Assembly (NCBI GenBank): GCA_002371155.1
Contig: DFGC01000005.1
Span: 62,001-126,000, forward strand
From: Alphaproteobacteria bacterium UBA3760
GTDB taxonomy: Bacteria > Pseudomonadota > Alphaproteobacteria > Rs-D84
Reading direction: 5' to 3'
Length of the DNA: 64,000 nt
Within the stretch, counting starts at the first letter, position 1; each line of letters starts with the position of its first letter. This document shows, piece by piece, positions 26,808 to 35,200 of this stretch. The notes beneath the pieces were generated by a model. The model worked only from the letters and a program-made list of their open reading frames with translations, did not search any database and had not been told where the DNA came from. The translations under genes were made by a program, and so were the position numbers.

Positions 26808-26834
26808 AAAAACTCCCGTTTGGGAGTTTTTTTT
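26808..26834 (+). terminator. Terminator of the small basic-protein operon
   Basis: AAAAACTCCC-gttt-GGGAGTTTTT, with eight T's in total. The arms also serve as a plausible terminator for serS from the other side. Confidence 0.92.
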
Positions 26835-26862
26835 GTGCTATGATTTTTGGTGATGCGAACCG

Positions 26863-28143
26863 TCAGTGTTTTCCACCGATTTTTGTGCGCCCCCCCATCA
26901 GTGGTTGCAGGCATTTTGGAATATTTACCGAACCATCCGCGTTTTGATGATTTTCGATAACCGGTACCAATGCGCGTGGCAGGGCGATTCCGGTGTTATT
27001 TAATGTTGCAACAAATTTTACTTCGTTTGTGCCGTTTTCGCGAAAACGCGTATTTGTGCGGCGTGCCTGGAATGTGCCGATTGACGAACATGAACCCAAT
27101 TCGCGATATGTGGATTCGGACGGGAACCAAGCCTCGACATCGTTCATTTTAACCTTGTTAAATCCCATGTCGCCAGTTGAATTTGCAATCACGCGGTATG
27201 GTAATTCTAAATCCGCCATAATGTCGCACAGGTTGTTTAACAATAATTCATGCATTTCGTCCGATTGTTCCGGTTTGCAGAATATGTATTGTTCGACCTT
27301 GTTAAATTGGTGGAATCGCACCAGTCCGCGTGTGTCGCGACCGGCGGCGCCGGCCTCGCGCCGGAAACATGGGGAAAATCCCGCATATTTTATTGGCAAT
27401 GCAGATTCGGGTAAAATTTCATCTGCGTGTAATGAATTTAATATTATTTCCGCCGTTCCCGCCAAACAACGGTCTGTGCCGGTTAGCATAAATACATCAT
27501 CGTTCATGATGTTCAAATCGGAACCCATAAAATGTCCGGCATTAAATATCGTTTGTGGTTTTGTAATAGATGGACATTCGATGAATGTGAATCCGCGTGA
27601 AATCAATTTTTGTATCACATATGTTTCAATTGCCAATTCTAATTCGGCGGCTTCGCCCACCAGGCAATATGTGCGTGTCCCGCAAATGTTTGCAATTTTT
27701 TCAGGCATCCACCAATTATTCATATCCAATAAATCCCACTGGGCACGGGGGGTAAAATCAAATTTGCGTGGGGTACCAACACGGCGGATTTCAATGTTCG
27801 CCGAATCATCATTGCCAATTGGTGCCGATTCGTCCGGGATTTGTGGAACACGATGCATCAAATCGTTTAATTTATCCTCTTGCGATGCCAATTCAGCCAT
27901 GTCGTTGGCGATTTCGTCAGATATTTCTTTGCTGCGTTTAATAAGTGGTGCCTTGTCAGATGCGGTTGGAATTTCGCGTGAAATTTTATTTTTTTCAGCC
28001 GTCATCGTTTGCGTGATTGTTTTCAATTCACGAACACGCGCGTCCGTCAATAATAATTCATCAACCACATCAGGAAAATTTTTTACACGACATGCGTTTT
28101 TCACGATGTCTGGATTTTCACGAATAAATTTTATATCCAACAT
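26863..28143 (-). CDS. serS: Seryl-tRNA synthetase
   Basis: 426 residues. N-terminal long coiled-coil arm (residues ~30-100) that grips the tRNA variable arm. Class II motifs: FSPCFRREAGAAGRDTRGL (motif 2) and GIALPRALVPVIENHQ (motif 3), with TGTDRCLAGTAE as the serine-site TxE-type loop. MLDIKFIRENPDIVKNA is the standard N-terminus. It is the second gene of a trxB-serS pair, 1 bp after the trxB stop. Confidence 0.97.
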   Translation of the reverse strand: MLDIKFIRENPDIVKNACRVKNFPDVVDELLLTDARVRELKTITQTMTAEKNKISREIPTASDKAPLIKRSKEISDEIANDMAELASQEDKLNDLMHRVPQIPDESAPIGNDDSANIEIRRVGTPRKFDFTPRAQWDLLDMNNWWMPEKIANICGTRTYCLVGEAAELELAIETYVIQKLISRGFTFIECPSITKPQTIFNAGHFMGSDLNIMNDDVFMLTGTDRCLAGTAEIILNSLHADEILPESALPIKYAGFSPCFRREAGAAGRDTRGLVRFHQFNKVEQYIFCKPEQSDEMHELLLNNLCDIMADLELPYRVIANSTGDMGFNKVKMNDVEAWFPSESTYRELGSCSSIGTFQARRTNTRFRENGTNEVKFVATLNNTGIALPRALVPVIENHQNADGSVNIPKCLQPLMGGRTKIGGKH

Positions 28144-28144
28144 T

Positions 28145-29050
28145 TTATTTATCCTTTGTATTTATATATGCAATCGCGTCAATGGCGGCACTGCATCCGG
28201 TGCCGACGGCGGTTGCAACCTGCATTTTAATACCGCTGTGTTCGTCGCCCGCAACAAACATTCCGCGGGGTAATGCCGATGGTGCAATGCGTCCCATGTC
28301 GTCGCGTGAAATCTGTTCTGTTAAATAATCGGTGTTGGCCTCGTGCCCGATGGCGACAAAAACACCGTCGCAAATAATTTCACGGCCGTCGGTGGTTGTG
28401 GCAACCAATTCACCGTCGGGCGTGTCGTCGCGTTTGCGAATAGATTTCAATTCGGTGTCAAACACCGGTGTTATTTTTTTATTCGCCATGACGCGGTCGC
28501 GAATTATAGCCTCGGCCCGGGTGAATGATGGTTTGCGATAAATAATTTTTACATCGTCCGCCAAATCCGCCAAATACAGGGCGTCGTTCAATGCCGCGTT
28601 GCCACCGCCGATGACCAATACGCGTTTGCCTGAATAGAAAAATCCGTCGCATGTTGCGCAATATGACACACCATGACCCATCAATTCACGCGCACCATCA
28701 ATTTCCAATTTTCTGGGGCGGGCCCCCGTCGCCATAATCACCGCCGAACATGTATATGTTTGACCGTTGTCGCATATGACATCATATTTATAATTGTCGT
28801 CCCATTTTATATTGGTCGCCGATGCATAGGCAATTTCGGCGCCGAAACGGGTTGCCTGGGCCAGGGTCGATTGAATCCAATCCATGCCAGAACCGGTGTA
28901 TCCGGGGAAATTTTCTAAATTTGCAATTTCCGCCGTTTGACCGCCAATCGTATCGCCCGCGATTATCAAAGTTTTTTTATTTGCCCGTGCCGCATAAATT
29001 GCCGCCGTCAATCCAGCGGGACCCGAACCCAATATTATAATGTCATACAT
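28145..29050 (-). CDS. trxB: Thioredoxin reductase
   Basis: 301 residues. FAD-binding GSGPAGLTAAIYAARA at the N-terminus, redox-active CATC in SYCATCDGFF, NADPH-binding VIGGGNAALNDALYLA, and the C-terminal FVAGDEHSGIKMQVATAVGTG typical of the low-molecular-weight type. It reduces thioredoxin with NADPH; a thioredoxin gene lies at 60582-60899. It is the first gene of the trxB-serS unit, with ~70 bp to the J-domain gene upstream. Confidence 0.96.
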   Translation of the reverse strand: MYDIIILGSGPAGLTAAIYAARANKKTLIIAGDTIGGQTAEIANLENFPGYTGSGMDWIQSTLAQATRFGAEIAYASATNIKWDDNYKYDVICDNGQTYTCSAVIMATGARPRKLEIDGARELMGHGVSYCATCDGFFYSGKRVLVIGGGNAALNDALYLADLADDVKIIYRKPSFTRAEAIIRDRVMANKKITPVFDTELKSIRKRDDTPDGELVATTTDGREIICDGVFVAIGHEANTDYLTEQISRDDMGRIAPSALPRGMFVAGDEHSGIKMQVATAVGTGCSAAIDAIAYINTKDK

Positions 29051-29122
29051 TTTTTATCCTTGATTTCCTTTATATATCTTGGTCAGCATAGCATAGCGGT
29101 CAAAATAGTGCAACCGATTAAA

Positions 29123-29623
29123 TTATTTATTAAAGTATTGCTTTAATGTGTTGTATGCGGTCGTTATCTTGGTAAATTCATCGGTCGCAGATTTTTTGTT
29201 TTCTGCGGTATCGGGGTGATGTTTTTTTGCCAATGCACGATATTTTGTGCCAACATCACGCCATGATGCCGTTGGGGGCAAACCAAATGTTTTGAATGCG
29301 GCACTGACCCCGGTGGGCAATTTACTTTTGGGTGGGGTGCGGTCAAATGTGTCGCGCCCAGTTAAAAAATCGTTCAGAAATTTTATATAATCGGCCTCGT
29401 CGGCATTGGATTTGTTTTTGTCTTTTAATGGTGCGCCAAATGTTTGCCGTTCCCAATCAGCCTCGATTTCATCGGGGGTCATGTCGGCATAATAATTCCA
29501 ATTTTTATTATATTCGGCGGCATGTTCTTGGCAAAAATGCCAATATTCACGCAAATCGCGATTTTTTGGTGCACGACATGTGCCGGCCTTGGTACATCCC
29601 GGATGGTCGCATTTGGTTATCAT
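29123..29623 (-). CDS. J-domain protein with N-terminal Cys cluster
   Basis: 166 residues. The N-terminus holds ITKCDHPGCTKAGTCRAP and HFCQEHAAEYN, four Cys plus His residues probably binding a metal. The C-terminal ~60 residues are a J domain (FGLPPTASWRDVGTKYRALAKKHHPDT, HPD motif intact) that would stimulate a DnaK-type chaperone. Such short two-part proteins are common in alphaproteobacteria; the client is unknown. Its ATG overlaps the xerD stop (29620-29623), so it is coupled to xerD. Confidence 0.82.
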   Translation of the reverse strand: MITKCDHPGCTKAGTCRAPKNRDLREYWHFCQEHAAEYNKNWNYYADMTPDEIEADWERQTFGAPLKDKNKSNADEADYIKFLNDFLTGRDTFDRTPPKSKLPTGVSAAFKTFGLPPTASWRDVGTKYRALAKKHHPDTAENKKSATDEFTKITTAYNTLKQYFNK

Positions 29624-30486
29624 TGTTGTTCCTTTGATTTATTTGATAATGGGTGGTAATTTTCCATTGTTTCGCGTAATTGTTCCGGCAAAACATGCGT
29701 ATAGATTTGTGTTGTGGAAATGTCTTCGTGTCCCAACATTGTTTGTATCGCGCGCAGATTTGCCCCATGCGACAGCAAGTGTGATGCAAACGAATGGCGC
29801 AAAACATGCGGGGATACATGCGTGGGGTCAATCCCAGATAACACCGCACATTTTTTCAATAACTTGAAAAATCCATCGCGGGTTATGTGCCCGGTTTTTC
29901 CCGTTCCGGGGAATACATATTTCGAATCGGGGTCGTCCCGCAATTCCAGCCATTTTTGTAATGCCAATATTGCACCGTTGTGCATGGGAACCATGCGTTC
30001 TTTGGCACCTTTGCCATGAATTAGTAAATGGTCGCCCAAAATTGCGGTCATGGGTAATTCGCATAATTCAGATACGCGTAATCCCGATGCATACAACAAT
30101 TCAATCATTGCACGCAATCGTGTCGAATTTTTTATATCGCCCGCCGATGATATTAATAAATTTATTTCGTCCACCGATAATAATTTTGGTAATGGACGCG
30201 CGCGTTTTGGTAATTCCAGATTTTTTGTTGGATTGGTTTTTATGATTTTTTCCAACATTAAAAATTTGTAAAATCCGCGCAGGGCACTGGCCTTGCGGGC
30301 GATACTGGATGCGCGGTCGGGCAGTTTTGATAAATATGTTTGTATGTCCGATTCGGTTGCCCCCAATAATCCGTTTGGTAATGCGGCATCTGCATGGGTC
30401 AGGTCGGACGCATACCCAATCAATGTTTTTTCACTGCGTCCGCGTTCGGCGGCCAGGGCCTCTAAAAAAACATCGATGTAATTCAT
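29620..30486 (-). CDS. xerD: Tyrosine site-specific recombinase XerD/XerC type
   Basis: 288 residues with the full tyrosine-recombinase set: LLYASGLRVSEL (Arg), SPHVLRHSFASHLL (His-x-x-Arg), LGHEDISTTQIYTHV (His and the nucleophilic Tyr). N-terminal SAM-like DNA-binding domain at ~residues 1-85. Length and motif wording fit XerD, which resolves chromosome dimers at dif; XerC cannot be excluded. FtsK, its activator, is at 39923. Its ATG overlaps the stop of a 42-codon membrane-protein gene (ATGA). Confidence 0.9.
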   Translation of the reverse strand: MNYIDVFLEALAAERGRSEKTLIGYASDLTHADAALPNGLLGATESDIQTYLSKLPDRASSIARKASALRGFYKFLMLEKIIKTNPTKNLELPKRARPLPKLLSVDEINLLISSAGDIKNSTRLRAMIELLYASGLRVSELCELPMTAILGDHLLIHGKGAKERMVPMHNGAILALQKWLELRDDPDSKYVFPGTGKTGHITRDGFFKLLKKCAVLSGIDPTHVSPHVLRHSFASHLLSHGANLRAIQTMLGHEDISTTQIYTHVLPEQLRETMENYHPLSNKSKEQQ

Positions 30487-30611
30487 GGGTATAATTCCAA
30501 TTCAATTGTTGTTTGGGTCGGTGAAAAATACATAACCATAAATGCAACCAATATAATTATTGCAATCCATATCAGTATTTTTTTTGTATTTCTTTTCTTT
30601 TTTAATGGCAT
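30483..30611 (-). CDS. 42-residue single-span membrane protein coupled to xerD
   Basis: Reading the minus strand from ATG 30611: basic start MPLKKKRNTKK, then ILIWIAIIILVAFMVMYF as one transmembrane helix, then a short polar tail ending LELYP. The TGA stop (30485-30483) overlaps the xerD ATG in an ATGA arrangement, and its start is 17 bp beyond the lptG stop with GGGGTGA as a weak ribosome site. Size, gene packing and overlap argue for a real gene. It may be a small membrane partner or a leader that couples xerD translation to lptG. Confidence 0.65.
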   Translation of the reverse strand: MPLKKKRNTKKILIWIAIIILVAFMVMYFSPTQTTIELELYP

Positions 30612-30628
30612 TGTTTTCACCCCGTTAT

Positions 30629-31687
30629 TTATATTGTGTCAAAATGTTCAATAAATGCACCAGACGCCGCAATAATTATAATTGGTGGTGCGATGATTGC
30701 CAATATTGGCGGTAATGCACCCGTCGCCCCCAGCGCGTTAAATGTGTTGATTAAAAAATACATTAAAAAGCATGTGATTATACCCAGGCTGAATTTCAAC
30801 CCAAAATTAAAGTTGCGTCTTTGGCGTGTTTGTGAAAAAGCAATTCCCAATGTTGTCATCGCAACCATTGTCAATGGCAAGAATAATAATGTCCAAAACT
30901 GAACCAGGTGTCCACGCATTGGCACACCGATTGATGTCATTTTGTGGATAAAGTGTGGTAATTGCCAAAAAGAAATCTGATTGGGTTGCAGGTATCTGTC
31001 CAATACGGTTTGTGGCGTGATTTTTGTTTTAATTTCCCAATTTGATGTTTTTTGATTTCCGCGTGTGTCCCAAATTGTTGCGCGTGATGTATTTAATCCA
31101 TCGTTTGATAATGTTATTTCGTCGGCATGAATACGATTTTGCAATTTGAAATCTTTGCCTTGGATAAAAACAGTTGTATCGGCAAAAACCAAATCTTGGT
31201 TTTGTTTGTGCATGTTTTTTGCCGCCATGGTTAAAAAGTGGTCGTCGGATTCTTCGCGAATCCAAATTGTGTTATCAATCAATTGCAATTCGTGATTCGT
31301 TATGTTTTTAGAACTGATACTGACGAAATATGGGTTTATAACCGTTGTTGCGAATATGCCGATAATTGCCGCCCCGAATAAAAACGGTTTTGCAATTTGA
31401 TATGGCGACATGCCCGCGCCCGATATAATTATACCCTCGGACGATTTGGTCAGGTTATACATCGCCAATAATGTTCCCATAAATACCGCCAAAGGCAAAA
31501 ACAGCGGAACATATTCCAATAATCGTGTCCATGCATCAATGATTGTTGATATGGTGTCGGGATTCGATGGCAACCGTTCGACAAATGTCACCGCGTATAT
31601 AATTCCGCATATTATCAATAATATAATGCCAACCCCGTCAAAGAATCGACGCAATAAGAATTTAGAAAAAATTGTTGGTCTGAACAT
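30629..31687 (-). CDS. lptG: Lipopolysaccharide export permease LptG (YjgP/YjgQ family)
   Basis: 352 residues. Three N-terminal membrane helices (FFDGVGIILLIICGIIYAV, LLEYVPLFLPLAVFMGTLLAM, KPFLFGAAIIGIFATTV), a periplasmic beta-jellyroll region (~110-260), then three C-terminal helices. ISGAGMSPYQIAKP is the coupling-helix area that contacts the LptB ATPase. It forms part of the LptBFG complex moving LPS from the inner membrane. LptF is very similar, but the order and length suit LptG; neither lptF nor lptB is in the window. First gene of an operon continuing to a small membrane protein, xerD and a J-domain gene. Confidence 0.85.
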   Translation of the reverse strand: MFRPTIFSKFLLRRFFDGVGIILLIICGIIYAVTFVERLPSNPDTISTIIDAWTRLLEYVPLFLPLAVFMGTLLAMYNLTKSSEGIIISGAGMSPYQIAKPFLFGAAIIGIFATTVINPYFVSISSKNITNHELQLIDNTIWIREESDDHFLTMAAKNMHKQNQDLVFADTTVFIQGKDFKLQNRIHADEITLSNDGLNTSRATIWDTRGNQKTSNWEIKTKITPQTVLDRYLQPNQISFWQLPHFIHKMTSIGVPMRGHLVQFWTLLFLPLTMVAMTTLGIAFSQTRQRRNFNFGLKFSLGIITCFLMYFLINTFNALGATGALPPILAIIAPPIIIIAASGAFIEHFDTI

Positions 31688-31713
31688 TTTAATCCATTGT
31701 TGTATTATGGGGA

Positions 31714-31742
31714 ATTATAGCCTGAACATTTGATAATTGCAA
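31714..31742 (-). promoter_or_regulatory. Promoter of lptG, sharing its -35 with greA
   Basis: On the minus strand: TTGCAA (31742-31737), 17-bp spacer, TATAAT (31719-31714). TTGCAA is its own reverse complement and is also the -35 of the greA promoter. Confidence 0.65.
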
Positions 31743-31764
31743 AATTAAAATGAAAGTGTATAAT
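31737..31764 (+). promoter_or_regulatory. Promoter of greA-mutL
   Basis: TTGCAA (31737-31742), 16-bp spacer, TATAAT (31759-31764). Start near 31771, leader ~23 nt with AGGTGA. Confidence 0.7.
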
Positions 31765-31793
31765 TTACCCCCGTATATGAATAGGTGAAAGAT

Positions 31794-32264
31794 ATGGAAA
31801 AGAAACCAATTTCGCGTCAGGGTTTTGACGCATTGTTAAAAGAGTTGAAAGATTTGAAAGAGGTTCAGCGGCCTGAGATTTTGGCGGTGGTGCAATGGGC
31901 GCGGTCGCTGGGGGATTTGTCGGAAAATGCGGATTACAGTGCTGCGCGGGAAAAACAACGCCAAATTGACAAGCGGATTCAATATATCGAAGATATTATT
32001 GCAAATGCCAATGTTATAGATGTGGACAGTTTATCCGGCAACCGGGTTGTGTTTGGTGCGCGTGTTGTTGCCGAAGACGAAGATGGTAATCGTATGCAAT
32101 GTCGTATTTTGTCGGATGTCGAATCGGATGGTCGCCAGGTTATTTCATGTACTTCGCCGGTGGGGCGTGCGTTGATTGGGCGGTGCGTTGGGGATACTTG
32201 CACTGTGCGGCTGCCGTCGGGTGAAAAAGAATTTGAAATTATCGAGGTTAAATTCAAGGAATAA
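31794..32264 (+). CDS. greA: Transcription elongation factor GreA
   Basis: 156 residues from ATG 31794, chosen over an in-frame GTG at 31785 because AGGTGA (31783-31788) stands 5 nt before this ATG and the family begins MEKxPI. GreA rescues backtracked RNA polymerase. N-terminal coiled coil with the tip residues WARSLGDLSENADYSAAREK (acidic D-x-x-E), C-terminal globular domain with GRALIGRCVGDTC. Followed 34 bp later by mutL on the same transcript. Confidence 0.96.
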   Translation: MEKKPISRQGFDALLKELKDLKEVQRPEILAVVQWARSLGDLSENADYSAAREKQRQIDKRIQYIEDIIANANVIDVDSLSGNRVVFGARVVAEDEDGNRMQCRILSDVESDGRQVISCTSPVGRALIGRCVGDTCTVRLPSGEKEFEIIEVKFKE

Positions 32265-32298
32265 TTTAACCGTATCAGAAAGGCGAGGAAAAAAATTT

Positions 32299-34092
32299 AT
32301 GTCTGTTCGTGTGTTGCCAGATTTTTTGGTCAATCAAATCGCCGCCGGCGAGGTTGTTGAAAATCCCGCCAGTGTTGTCAAAGAATTGGTTGAAAATGCG
32401 CTGGATGCGGGGGCGGACCAAATCGTCATAGATGTTGTTGATGGTGGCCGAACATCGATTACGGTTATTGATAATGGGTGTGGAATGTCGCGCGAAGATT
32501 TGGAAAAATCTGTGATGCGACATGCGACATCAAAATTGCCAACAGATGATTTAACCAATATCACATATATGGGGTTTCGGGGCGAGGCATTACCGTCAAT
32601 CGCGTCGGTTTCCGATATGACAATTGATACATTTTCAAATGGTGCGCCAAATGGGTGGCAATTAAATGCGACGACGGGTGATGTTCGTCCGTCAAATTGG
32701 GATTCGGGAACACGAATTCGGGTTGAAAATTTATTTGCGCGTACACCTGCGCGGTTGAAATTTTTGCGTGGTGACCGTGCCGAGGTTATGTCGGTTTTGG
32801 AAATTGTTAAACGGTTGGCAATGGCGCGGCGTGATGTCGGATTTGTTTTGAATAACAAATGGTTCTTTCCGAAAAATCAGGATTTATTGGAACGCATGGC
32901 CGCCGTTATGGGTGATGATATTGGTGGGCGTATGTTGGAAATAAACGCGTCGTCCGAATCGTCTGAGTTGTCAATGACGGGATTTATATCGGAACCAACA
33001 TTGCGACGCGCGTCATCGGTTGACCAATTTTTATTTGTAAATGGTCGCCCCGTCAAAGACAAGGTTTTGGTTGGCGCGTTGCGTGCGGCATATATGGATG
33101 TTATGCATGCGCGGGAATTTCCGTTGTGTGCACTGTTTTTGGAATTAAACCCGCGTAATGTTGATGTAAATGTTTCGCCCGCCAAGACCGAGGTACATTT
33201 TTTAGAACCCGCCCATGTTCGCGCGTTTATTATAAAAAATTTAAGGGCGCGTTTGGCGGATACTTTGGTTGATAATGTTGCGCGCGATGGTGGGGTGGTG
33301 TTGGCGCATGCGGATATTTCGCGTTTGGCAGATGTCGTGCCACAACAAATGAATATGCATGCGCCGCGTGCAGACAATTTTGATAAAAATAATAATTTTG
33401 GAAATAAAAATTTTTCTGTGAAATATGTGCGTGATGATTTTAATCGGGCGACAGATTTTACAGGTAATAATATTATTACAAATGATGAAAATAAAAATGT
33501 GGCATCGGTTGACGATGCGTTTGATGAATTTCCGTTGGGGCGGGCGATTGGTCAAATTGGTGATAAATATATATTGGCAGAATCAGGCGATAATTTGGTG
33601 ATTGTTGACCAACATGCGGCGCATGAACGCATTACATATGAACGCGTGCGAAATCATAAAATCATCACCCAACCGTTATTGACACCGATTGTTGTAAATA
33701 TGCGGGACGCGGATGTTGTGGCGGTTATGACGGTGGCGGATGAATTGAAATCGTCTGGGTTGGTGTTGGATACATTTGGGGATACGGCGATTGCGATTTT
33801 CGAAAAGCCCGCTGCGTGGGATTTGAATTGGGCGCAATTATTGCATGAAATTGCGGACGAGGTTCGTGAAAACGGACATTCGGTGCAATTAAATGAAAAA
33901 TTGCATTTGAAATTGGCGAATTGGGCGTGTCATCATTCGGTGCGGGCGGGGCAAAAACTGGACTTGAATCAAATGAACGCGTTGTTGCGTGATATTGAAC
34001 ACACAACCCGTGGGGTGCAATGCAATCATGGGCGACCGGTGTATAAAATTATACCAATTTCTGATTTAGATATAATGTTTGAAAGAATCTGA
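32299..34092 (+). CDS. mutL: DNA mismatch repair protein MutL (endonuclease type)
   Basis: 597 residues from ATG 32299, preceded by GCGAGGAA. GHKL ATPase motifs: ELVENALDAGAD, DNGCGM and MGFRGEALPSIASV. The C-terminal domain has the metal-dependent nickase motif DQHA(x)2E(x)4E as DQHAAHERITYE (~residue 437) plus CNHGRPVYK near the end, so this is the endonuclease-active MutL type found in bacteria lacking MutH. The linker (~residues 340-430) is Asn- and Asp-rich, as expected. Co-transcribed with greA. Confidence 0.95.
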   Translation: MSVRVLPDFLVNQIAAGEVVENPASVVKELVENALDAGADQIVIDVVDGGRTSITVIDNGCGMSREDLEKSVMRHATSKLPTDDLTNITYMGFRGEALPSIASVSDMTIDTFSNGAPNGWQLNATTGDVRPSNWDSGTRIRVENLFARTPARLKFLRGDRAEVMSVLEIVKRLAMARRDVGFVLNNKWFFPKNQDLLERMAAVMGDDIGGRMLEINASSESSELSMTGFISEPTLRRASSVDQFLFVNGRPVKDKVLVGALRAAYMDVMHAREFPLCALFLELNPRNVDVNVSPAKTEVHFLEPAHVRAFIIKNLRARLADTLVDNVARDGGVVLAHADISRLADVVPQQMNMHAPRADNFDKNNNFGNKNFSVKYVRDDFNRATDFTGNNIITNDENKNVASVDDAFDEFPLGRAIGQIGDKYILAESGDNLVIVDQHAAHERITYERVRNHKIITQPLLTPIVVNMRDADVVAVMTVADELKSSGLVLDTFGDTAIAIFEKPAAWDLNWAQLLHEIADEVRENGHSVQLNEKLHLKLANWACHHSVRAGQKLDLNQMNALLRDIEHTTRGVQCNHGRPVYKIIPISDLDIMFERI

Positions 34093-34113
34093 AAAAAATA
34101 TTTAATTTTTTGT

Positions 34114-34142
34114 TTGTTATGAACATCAAAATATGGTATCAT
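34114..34142 (+). promoter_or_regulatory. Promoter of the secreted 179-residue protein gene
   Basis: TTGTTA (34114-34119), 17-bp spacer, extended -10 TGGTATCAT (TATCAT at 34137-34142). It leaves a ~35-nt leader with AAAGGAAAGAG. Confidence 0.55.
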
Positions 34143-34183
34143 ATGGGTATAAAATAAATCATGCAAATAAAAAGGAAAGAGAA

Positions 34184-34723
34184 ATGAAAAAATTTATGTT
34201 GTTTGCGGGGGTTATGGGCATTGTTTTGATGTCTGGTGCCGCGATGGCTGATGGGATAAACCAAATAAAGACTGCGACAACGAACACGGTTAAGAAAACC
34301 GTATATAATATTCAATATGGTGTGCCGACGGGTGATAATGATGCGCGTGGTTATCGCAAGGGTGTTATTCCCCAGGGAAATGAATTGACTACTGCAATTG
34401 GTAATACGGCGGCACCGGTTGTGACTGGTTCGATTGATGAGGGTGGTGCTATTTCTGTCGGTGGCTCAGATGTTGCGGTTGGACAATTGCCGGCAACGGG
34501 GGCAACACCGACGGCGGCAAACTATGGCACGAAACCAACGGCAACGGTGACCGCAAATACGGCGAATATAACGGTATTGCAACGTGATAAATTGGTGACG
34601 CCGGGTGCAACGGGGTCTTGTGATAATACACACCCATGTGGTTATGTTTCGACGGGGACGCATAAGAATACATCGACTGACCGTGTTTGGTTAAAGGTTG
34701 CGCTGGCGGCTGATGCACAATAA
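34184..34723 (+). CDS. Secreted protein of unknown function
   Basis: 179 residues from ATG 34184, chosen over an upstream in-frame start because AAAGGAAAGAG and a signal peptide (MKKFMLFAGVMGIVLMSGAAMA, cleaved after AMA) follow it. The mature part is Thr-, Ala- and Gly-rich with low charge and two Cys near the C-terminus (GSCDNTHPCGYV), ending in DRVWLKVALAADAQ. Beta-rich and possibly surface-exposed. No family recognised. Monocistronic, with its own promoter and terminator. Confidence 0.65.
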   Translation: MKKFMLFAGVMGIVLMSGAAMADGINQIKTATTNTVKKTVYNIQYGVPTGDNDARGYRKGVIPQGNELTTAIGNTAAPVVTGSIDEGGAISVGGSDVAVGQLPATGATPTAANYGTKPTATVTANTANITVLQRDKLVTPGATGSCDNTHPCGYVSTGTHKNTSTDRVWLKVALAADAQ

Positions 34724-34746
34724 GTTATGTTGTTATATTATTTTAT

Positions 34747-34777
34747 AAATCCGGCATGTTTTTATGTCGGATTTTTT
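34747..34777 (+). terminator. Terminator of the secreted protein gene
   Basis: AAATCCGGCAT / ATGTCGGATTT (one G-U pair), 6-nt loop, T run. The next ~90 bp before yajC are T-rich with no feature I can define. Confidence 0.85.
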
Positions 34778-34869
34778 ATGTTTTTGTGTTTTGTGTGATT
34801 TTGTGGTTTTTTCCTTTACTTTTGTGGGTTTTTTGTCTATTGTTTTCACATAATCAAAAGGAGAAATTT

Positions 34870-35187
34870 ATGGAAACATCTGTGGATACGGTAAATACAA
34901 TCGCAAATAATGGCGCGGTCGCCACCGAACAGGGTGGATGGTTGGGGATGCTGATTTATTGCGCGGTTGTGTTCGGTATTATTTATTTGTTTATGATACG
35001 GCCAACAAAACGGCGTATGGCGGAATATCAAAAAATGATTGATTCTTTACAGGTCGGCAATCGCGTGTTGGCGGGCGGAATTTATGGAACAATTAAATCT
35101 ATAAATGAAAAATCAATCGAATTGGAAATTGCCAAGGGTGTTGTTGTTCATGTGAATAAAAATGCTGTGGCGGGTGTCGAAGAATAA
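34870..35187 (+). CDS. yajC: Preprotein translocase accessory subunit YajC
   Basis: 105 residues from ATG 34870 behind AAAGGAGA. One N-terminal membrane helix (LGMLIYCAVVFGIIYLFMI) followed by RPTKRRMAEYQKMIDSL and a small cytoplasmic domain with VGNRVLAGGIYGTI, the YajC pattern. First gene of yajC-secD-secF; 13 bp to secD. Confidence 0.95.
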   Translation: METSVDTVNTIANNGAVATEQGGWLGMLIYCAVVFGIIYLFMIRPTKRRMAEYQKMIDSLQVGNRVLAGGIYGTIKSINEKSIELEIAKGVVVHVNKNAVAGVEE

Positions 35188-35200
35188 GGGGTGTTGTGTT

